From Thermoleptolyngbya sichuanensis A183 (GTDB taxonomy: Bacteria; Cyanobacteriota; Cyanobacteriia; Elainellales; Elainellaceae): 64,000 bases of DNA. The notes beneath the pieces are model-generated. The model was not told the origin of the DNA. It did not search any database and saw nothing but the letters and a program-made list of their open reading frames with translations. The stretch is taken from positions 5,394,001-5,458,000 of the forward strand of contig NZ_CP053661.1 in assembly GCF_013177315.1 (NCBI RefSeq). Direction: 5' to 3'. The translations under genes and the position numbers were made by a program. The stretch's first letter is position 1; each line of letters opens with the position of its first letter. Below, one piece after another: positions 59,141-64,000 of this stretch.

Positions 59141-60805
59141 TTACCGAATAGCCGCTGATCGGACGGAGGACACTTCCAGCAGCGGCGTTCCATCCAGGCG
59201 ATCGGGAATGGGCGCACCCAGCAGACCCAAAATCGTCGGCGCAATATCGAGTGCCTGACCGCGCTCAATGCTGGAATTAGGAGCAATACCCGGCCCCTGA
59301 GCCATGAAGAATCCTCTAGACCGATGCCCACCTGCCCGGAAGTGGGGAATGGGGCCAATTCGCCCAAAGTCGGGGCTGTCTACCACATCGGTAATCACTT
59401 CTTCCCAGACCACCACAATATCTGCATCCGAGAGATTGCCCTCGTCAAACGGCGTGCGGCGAGTGCGAGAAATTTGCCGCACGATGGACTTGCCGGTTCT
59501 GGCATCTTTGAGCTTCCACAGCTTTTCGATCACCTCTTCACAGACGGCATCATATTCAGACGGCGGCACAATGCCACTGCCCTCGCGCCCCTGGACGTTG
59601 ATGCGAACGTGGCCATCGGCAAAGTAGGGCAGCGCGAAGGCCCGCATCTGCGACCACAGCGGGCGATACCACATGGCCGGCATCCAGAACAGCGGCGCGT
59701 TTTGCTCCATTAGCACGTAGGGCGATTCCAACCCATTCAGGCGATCGCGCAGAAGCTTGCTGGGCAGATAAGGACGCAGCGCCCGCTTAAGCGGATTTTG
59801 CTCATGGTTCCGCGCCCACATTTCACCCATCCAAGACTTGCGGAACGGATGGCTGATGATTGGGCCTGGCTCTTCGCTGGGGTTTCCTGGGGCGATCGCC
59901 GCCTTGCCAAAGTTAAAGCGATACATCATCTCCGGCAGCACGGCCATGCTTAGCAAGTCCGTGTAGTTTGCGCCCATGCCGTGGGGCGAAAAGAGCGTAA
60001 TGTAAGCATTTTCTGGTGCAGCATCCAAAATCTCGCCGACTGCCCGGTCGATATGCTCAAACGCCTCCAGCATCAGCAGGCCCGCAGGCTTGCCGTGGAA
60101 TTCGTATACGGGATGATCGGGATGGGTATACCAGAGGTCATGCCCAGCGGTATGCGCTTCTCCAAACCCAACAAAGAAGAAATCCCAATCCTCTTTCTTG
60201 AGATAGTCGCGGCAAACCTGGGCACGCTTCTCTACGCTCTCTTGAATTGCGCCGGGAACCCACTTTTCGTAAGCCTTGTCCCACCAGATGCCATCGTCTT
60301 TGTAGAGAACCGGATTTTCCCCATATTCCCGATTCATTTCCGGCAGCACCTCTGCGGGAACAGACACACTGGGAGTAAAGGGATAATGTCCGCCCCATGC
60401 GAGAACCTGAAGCCCGTTGACCTGGCTCGACAGTCCCGAAGTCGGCGGGTCTAGCACGAATACGCGATAGTCTTCGCCAAGGGCATAAAAGGGAGGATTC
60501 TGCTCAAAATCGCAGCCGACCTTGAGAATGTCTCGGTCAATGCCGTAGCTTTCGGGATAAAACTTGGACGTGCCCCAAAAGCCTGTCTTGTCAGGCATAC
60601 AGCCTGTCCAGGTCATCGCCCACAGCCGCTCAGTCGAAGCAGCGGGTGTCGGCACACCGCAATAGTTCACCATGTTTTCTAGGCGACCGTAGACCCCCTG
60701 CTCACGGACACGACTGAGATTCTTGAGATGCCCCTGAGACATCCACTCCTCGAGAACCACTGGGTCAGCAGCATCTAATCCAATCGCAACTACGGGAGTT
60801 TTCAC
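59141..60805 (-). CDS. Alkaline-phosphatase-superfamily phosphodiesterase/phosphotransferase
   Basis: This 554-residue protein has the alkaline phosphatase superfamily core. The N-terminal metal aspartate is in VVAIGLDAADPVVLE, TERLWAMTWTGCMPDKTG stands where the nucleophile Ser/Thr occurs, and further metal ligands are in GHDLWYTHPDH, FSPHGMGANYTD and PHFRAGGHRSRGFF. The C-terminal LDIAPTILGLLGAPIPDRLDG is typical of type I phosphodiesterases and nucleotide pyrophosphatases. There is no signal peptide. The GTG start at 60805 follows GGAGGA; a TTG at 60832 is less likely. In this locus it might tailor polysaccharide with phosphate-linked groups, an inference from context only. Confidence 0.8.
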   Translation of the reverse strand: MKTPVVAIGLDAADPVVLEEWMSQGHLKNLSRVREQGVYGRLENMVNYCGVPTPAASTERLWAMTWTGCMPDKTGFWGTSKFYPESYGIDRDILKVGCDFEQNPPFYALGEDYRVFVLDPPTSGLSSQVNGLQVLAWGGHYPFTPSVSVPAEVLPEMNREYGENPVLYKDDGIWWDKAYEKWVPGAIQESVEKRAQVCRDYLKKEDWDFFFVGFGEAHTAGHDLWYTHPDHPVYEFHGKPAGLLMLEAFEHIDRAVGEILDAAPENAYITLFSPHGMGANYTDLLSMAVLPEMMYRFNFGKAAIAPGNPSEEPGPIISHPFRKSWMGEMWARNHEQNPLKRALRPYLPSKLLRDRLNGLESPYVLMEQNAPLFWMPAMWYRPLWSQMRAFALPYFADGHVRINVQGREGSGIVPPSEYDAVCEEVIEKLWKLKDARTGKSIVRQISRTRRTPFDEGNLSDADIVVVWEEVITDVVDSPDFGRIGPIPHFRAGGHRSRGFFMAQGPGIAPNSSIERGQALDIAPTILGLLGAPIPDRLDGTPLLEVSSVRSAAIR

Positions 60806-61880
60806 ACTATCCTCCGACAAAACAATGCACAACTAATGAACTGAAATCAGGCGAAGACGTGCCCAGCCTTGGGAAACCGAGAGCAGATAACGAAAGCTAC
60901 TGCCCACCGTCGGGAACTGGCAATGCATGAACGAGTGCTGTGAACTTAGTGCAGACTGATTCCCTGGCGATCGCCCGCTCTAAAAACGCTTGCCTAAAGA
61001 CTTGGCGATCTGCCCCAACACCCATCCGAAAGATTCGGAAACTGCTCAAGCGCACGCCTTAAGCGCGATGCAAAAACTTTGTGAGAAAAACTCGCAAGCC
61101 AAAACCAATCCCAGTCTAAAACTATGTGAAATCACGGAGCTTTATACTGTGTTGCTCGAAATCATAGTCAAATTACGGACGGGCTTCTAGCCTTCACTGA
61201 GAACTTTATGGAAACTTTGTCTAGAATCTGAAATTCTCTCCTTTTTTGTAAGGGATAGTGAAGCTCTCGATTCAGTAAGTTTCTGACTTATACCGCTTTA
61301 GACATAGTTTTGGAGTCACACATAGCAGTTCGTGAATTCATGGACAGCCAGATTGGGTTTGCCTTTCAGAGCGAGATCCGGGTTATTTACAGGTGTTGAT
61401 TGTAATGTCTTGATTAATTTTTTGAAGGACAACAAACCTAAACTGATAGGAGGAATTGATAAACCAGTTTTTTCTCCAGGATGATTCTTTAGAGAGTCTT
61501 TAAACGGTCTTTAAAGACTCTTCAAATATGCATCTAGCACAATTTCATTGTCTGTATTTTGAGGCAGATAAGGTTCCTTTTTATACGGCAATCACACTTT
61601 CTTGCGATTAGACTCAAACTTCAAAACAAAACCACTATGTAATCTGCGTACAGACTGGCTGTATAAAGTTGGTTTTGTTGAAATCCGACTTCATAGCTTG
61701 GTTCTCAGGCCAGCGTTCACAAAGTTCACAAATCTGTGGGCGATCGCCCTTCCCAGGGCTTACGCATCCGCACAGCGCTAGCATGGCAATTGTGCGAACG
61801 AGAGAACTACGTAACAATTCAACGTATGCCCACCCGACTCAACGCGACTCAACGCGATTCAATGCCTGTGATGGCTCGTC
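60806..61880 (+). other. AT-rich 1.07-kb intergenic region
   Basis: This is the longest non-coding stretch in the window. I found no convincing gene: a 66-codon frame at 60990 lacks a ribosome site and recognisable sequence. It contains a perfect 12-bp inverted repeat at 61493-61521 and, just before it, an ideal ribosome site followed by a 15-codon TTG frame. The base composition is clearly lower in GC than the neighbours. Confidence 0.5.
61493..61521. repeat. Perfect 12-bp inverted repeat
   Basis: Arms agagtctttaaa and tttaaagactct enclose a five-base loop. No T-run follows on either strand. The left arm contains the end of a possible 15-codon leader frame. Confidence 0.5.
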
Positions 61881-62477
61881 ATGCTTGAAGTTTTGGCTAT
61901 CCTTTCGATTTCAGCCGCCACAGGGATGCGGATTGCGTTGCCGCTGCTGTTGATTGGGCTGTTGCAGCGCGAGTCGCTCTGGTCATCGGTGCCGCTGCTG
62001 TCGCAGGTGCCACCGCCGCTGGTGTTGGGAGTTTTGGTGAGCTGGTCGCTTGTGGAACTGCTGTTTTCTAAAGACCGACTTGCCCAACGACTGTTGCAAA
62101 TTGTGGAACTGGCGTGTAGCCCGGTGGTGGGGGCGATCGCCGGAATAACAGTCGCCCGCCTCATGCAAACGAGCCAAGAGCTAGTGCCCGTGGCGGCGCT
62201 GGTTAGCGGGCTGCTGGCGCTGGTGTTTCAGTTGGTGCAGGTGGGCTGGTTTTATCGGCTGCGGGGGCTGCCGCTCTGGGCCATTTTTCTGCAAGATTTT
62301 CTCTGTGTGCTGCTGGTGCTATTTGCCTTTGATGCGCCGCGCCAAGGGGGGCTGATTGCGCTGCTGTTGCTGTGGCTGGCGATTCGCAGCACGGCAGAGT
62401 GGCGGCAGTGGTATCAAGCCCAGGCCAACGCGGGCGATCGCCGGTTTCCCCGACGCGGCAAACAAGACCCAGATTAG
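61881..62477 (+). CDS. DUF4126 membrane protein
   Basis: This 198-residue protein has about five hydrophobic segments and begins with the DUF4126-like ISAATGMRIALPLLLIGLLQ. Other parts are LLQIVELACSPVVGAIAGIT and FLQDFLCVLLVLFAFDAP, and it ends in a short basic tail (DRRFPRRGKQDPD). The family is widespread, and function is unknown. The ribosome site is weak. The downstream DALR-domain gene is on the same strand. Confidence 0.72.
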   Translation: MLEVLAILSISAATGMRIALPLLLIGLLQRESLWSSVPLLSQVPPPLVLGVLVSWSLVELLFSKDRLAQRLLQIVELACSPVVGAIAGITVARLMQTSQELVPVAALVSGLLALVFQLVQVGWFYRLRGLPLWAIFLQDFLCVLLVLFAFDAPRQGGLIALLLLWLAIRSTAEWRQWYQAQANAGDRRFPRRGKQDPD

Positions 62478-62511
62478 CCACATATTTAGCTACATGGGTT
62501 AGCTGAATAGA

Positions 62512-63525
62512 ATGTGCCAGATAGAATGTGCCATGCAGCATGAATTGAACCAGGGGCAGACTGGGCTGGCGGGCATGTGGAGTGTGCGATCGCGCCTAGA
62601 AACTGCGCTAGCGACCTGTTGGCAAGCAGCAATTGTCCACCCCGCGCTTCCCAATGTGCCGGACTTGCAGAGCCAAATCGCCCTGCGCCGGGTAGACGCG
62701 CCGATGGGGGTGGTCTACAGTTCGGCGATCGCCCCCCGACTGGCGGCGAACCTGGGCATTCCGGCCGAAGACCTTGCCATCCGGCTGGCTCAAAGCTGGC
62801 CAGCATCGACTGCGGACATGGCAGACTGGGCCGATAGCCCGCTCCGGGTTGTCCAAAAGCATCTGGTGCAGGTTCACCTGGGCGATCGCCTGCTGGCAGC
62901 ATGGTTGCAGCAATTTACTAGACCTGCCGAGTGCCAGCCGCCCAAGCCTTTCCCTGAGCCTGAGGCAGACCTCGCTATCTGGAACTCAGCCCCGCTGACC
63001 CATGTCCAACGGTCTCCAGGACGGTTTCAAGACGAAAGACTTCAAGACGAAAGGCCTCAAGCCCAATTTCTTCAAGACAAATTGCCTCAAGACCAATGTT
63101 TTGAAATGCAGGCGGCCCATGCCCGATGCTGCAACCTCTTGGCCCTGGCAGAGCGGGTCGGACTGGTTCGCTTTGAGGTGTCAGGAGCAATCGAGGGTGA
63201 ACTGGCGTGGCCCATGTCCATGCCCTGGCTCACGGCGGAAGGAACGCTCCGCACCCAAGCGCCCGCCGAGCAGCGGCTAATCGGGCACTTGCTGGACAGC
63301 GTAGATGCGCTGGGTTCAATCCAGCATGGTTCGGCGATCGCCCTGGCTCAGTCCCTCAGCCGCTGCGTGTATGACTTTGATGCAAGCTGCCGCATCTTTG
63401 GCGACGTAGCGGTTCACCAACTAGAACTGGCGCAGGCGCGGCTGGGGCTGGTGCGAGCCGCACAGCAGACGTTGCGCTGGCTGCTGGAAAGGCCGTTGCA
63501 GGTAGCGGCTCCACCCTCCCTGTAG
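62512..63525 (+). CDS. DALR anticodon-binding-domain protein (ArgRS-related, no catalytic core)
   Basis: This protein of up to 337 residues has an N-terminal segment like the arginyl-tRNA synthetase additional domain (YSSAIAPRLAANLGIPAEDLA). It has a C-terminal all-helical DALR-type domain (AHARCCNLLALAERVGLVRF, AEQRLIGHLLDSVDALGS, LGLVRAAQQTLRWLLERPLQ). The Rossmann catalytic core, with HIGH and KMSKS motifs, is missing, so it cannot charge tRNA. A Gln/Asp-rich linker in the middle is encoded by imperfect ttcaagac-type DNA repeats. The N-terminal start is uncertain: a 13-bp direct repeat (atagaatgtgcca) offers ATGs at 62512, 62527 and 62533. Confidence 0.72.
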   Translation: MCQIECAMQHELNQGQTGLAGMWSVRSRLETALATCWQAAIVHPALPNVPDLQSQIALRRVDAPMGVVYSSAIAPRLAANLGIPAEDLAIRLAQSWPASTADMADWADSPLRVVQKHLVQVHLGDRLLAAWLQQFTRPAECQPPKPFPEPEADLAIWNSAPLTHVQRSPGRFQDERLQDERPQAQFLQDKLPQDQCFEMQAAHARCCNLLALAERVGLVRFEVSGAIEGELAWPMSMPWLTAEGTLRTQAPAEQRLIGHLLDSVDALGSIQHGSAIALAQSLSRCVYDFDASCRIFGDVAVHQLELAQARLGLVRAAQQTLRWLLERPLQVAAPPSL

Positions 63526-63586
63526 GGATTTTTTTGTAGAAAGGAAAGTGTAGACTGTGACAATCATAGGAATTGTTAATCATTGG

Positions 63587-63731
63587 CACTGAGGCGCTGA
63601 CAAGACCGGGAAGGGTCTGATATATTTTCTTCAGTGTGAGGAGCGAACCAGCAAGGGCATCGAGACGAAACACGGTCAGTCGCCGGTGCCCTTCCTGATT
63701 TCTAAGCTTCAGCTTCTCTAGATGAGAAGCT
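63587..63731 (+). ncRNA. Folded 3' region or candidate small RNA
   Basis: Four inverted repeats lie in a row: cactga/tcagtg (63587-63636) enclosing agacc/ggtct; a 10-bp aagggcatcg/cggtgccctt stem (63653-63693); and agcttctc/gagaagct (63711-63731). No frame in the region looks coding. It ends at a strong terminator at 63776. It could be a long structured 3' UTR of the DALR gene or a separate RNA. I could not match it to RNase P, tmRNA or SRP RNA by eye. Confidence 0.4.
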
Positions 63732-63775
63732 CGATATTACCTGCTAAGGCTTTTGGAATTTTGAATAGTTTGGAT

Positions 63776-63838
63776 ATCACCGAGCGATGCCTCTTGTTAT
63801 CTCTCTTCTCAGAGGCAATCTCAGCTTGGTGATTTTTG
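63776..63838 (+). terminator. Two-tier terminator hairpin
   Basis: The outer 10-bp stem (atcaccgagc/gcttggtgat, one G-T pair) encloses an inner 7-bp stem (tgcctct/agaggca). Five Ts follow. It ends the plus-strand transcript coming from the DALR gene or the folded region. Confidence 0.65.
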
Positions 63839-63933
63839 CTTGTAATTTGTGACTTGTGGGTCGCGCTGCGTTGCGCTGGTGCTTGGGGTAAGGATAGGCG
63901 GCCTGTATTACCCCATGCTGCGGAGATCGCGCC

Positions 63934-64000
63934 CTATCCCAGGATGAACTTTTCGATGGCGATCGCCGCTCCGTCTTCTTCTACGGAAGGGGCAACCCAA
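63934..64000 (-). CDS. C-terminal end of an unidentified protein
   Basis: On the minus strand a frame entering from the window edge reads WVAPSVEEDGAAIAIEKFIL, then glycine and a TAG stop. The residue mix and HIP1-containing codons look like genuine coding sequence, but 22 residues are too few to name a family. It converges with the plus-strand transcript that ends at 63838. Confidence 0.45.
   Translation of the reverse strand, partial: WVAPSVEEDGAAIAIEKFILG

Noticed and set aside
60990-61190. 66-codon frame in the AT-rich gap
   Set aside because: It has no ribosome site or recognisable domain, and its composition matches the surrounding non-coding DNA.
63356-63673. 105-codon minus-strand frame overlapping the end of the DALR gene
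   Set aside because: Its translation is low in complexity (Pro/Ala-rich) and it overlaps coding sequence and the folded 3' region.

Overview
The window is a cyanobacterial chromosome segment. The evidence is a photosystem II D2 gene, PipX/PipY, a type 2 IPP isomerase, an OprB-type iron porin with an SLH domain, sucrose-phosphate synthase, UPF0367, ComFB and EbsA-like proteins, and dozens of HIP1 octamers (GCGATCGC). The fairly high GC and the gene complement fit a Leptolyngbya-like lineage, but the genus cannot be fixed from sequence alone. No rRNA, tRNA, CRISPR array or prophage was seen. Coding density is high, and most genes are housekeeping or conserved cyanobacterial genes.

Layout. 1-4.5 kb: the end of rimO, the DEAD-box helicase crhR, and a CBS-PAS-GAF-GGDEF diguanylate cyclase. 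4.6-6.1 kb: one complete IS4-type insertion sequence with perfect 18-bp ends. 6.4-12.5 kb: trxA, aspartate aminotransferase, Uma2, spsA, an ECF ATPase and UPF0367. 12.6-16.8 kb: a lone psbD, a palindromic repeat, a strongly structured leader or small RNA, phhB and a porin. 16.9-22.2 kb: an Rrf2/CymR-like regulator with cysK, a DnaJ protein, der, ecfT and acpS. 22.5-27.3 kb: pipX-pipY, a 26-residue membrane microprotein, fni, msrB, a DRTGG-domain protein and an EbsA-like protein. 28-34.9 kb: a purine permease, XdhC, an EamA transporter, a Nudix protein, ComFB, a glycine-rich membrane protein and a cupin. 35-45 kb: a 1006-residue membrane hydrolase, a dienelactone hydrolase, a complete Pot-type ABC importer operon and an allantoate/N-carbamoyl amidohydrolase. 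45.3-50.2 kb: a TagA/WecG glycosyltransferase, a FimT/GspH pseudopilin, a family 2 glycosyltransferase and an orphan permease-ATPase pair. 50.6-53.6 kb: a PAS-GAF-GAF histidine kinase whose first GAF resembles a DXCF cyanobacteriochrome, then the decayed remnant of a cyanophycinase-like PEP-CTERM gene. 53.8-60.8 kb: a minus-strand surface-polysaccharide block (metallophosphatase, GT4, flippase, GT2, alkaline-phosphatase-superfamily enzyme). 61.9-64 kb: DUF4126, a DALR-domain protein, a folded 3' region and the tail of a minus-strand gene.

Themes. Purine/ureide nitrogen use is suggested by the permease, the XdhC chaperone, the amidohydrolase and the ABC importer. Second-messenger and pilus control is suggested by the diguanylate cyclase, ComFB (a c-di-GMP receptor family), the EbsA-like protein and the pseudopilin. 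The best leads for something undescribed are: a three-copy palindromic repeat with compensatory stem changes; a folded RNA with terminator upstream of phhB, preceded by a 24-codon ORF with a strong ribosome site; a CymR-like regulator whose C-terminal isoleucine may dock into the neighbouring CysK; a solitary D2 paralogue with Phe at position 191; and a GAF domain with both cyanobacteriochrome cysteines.
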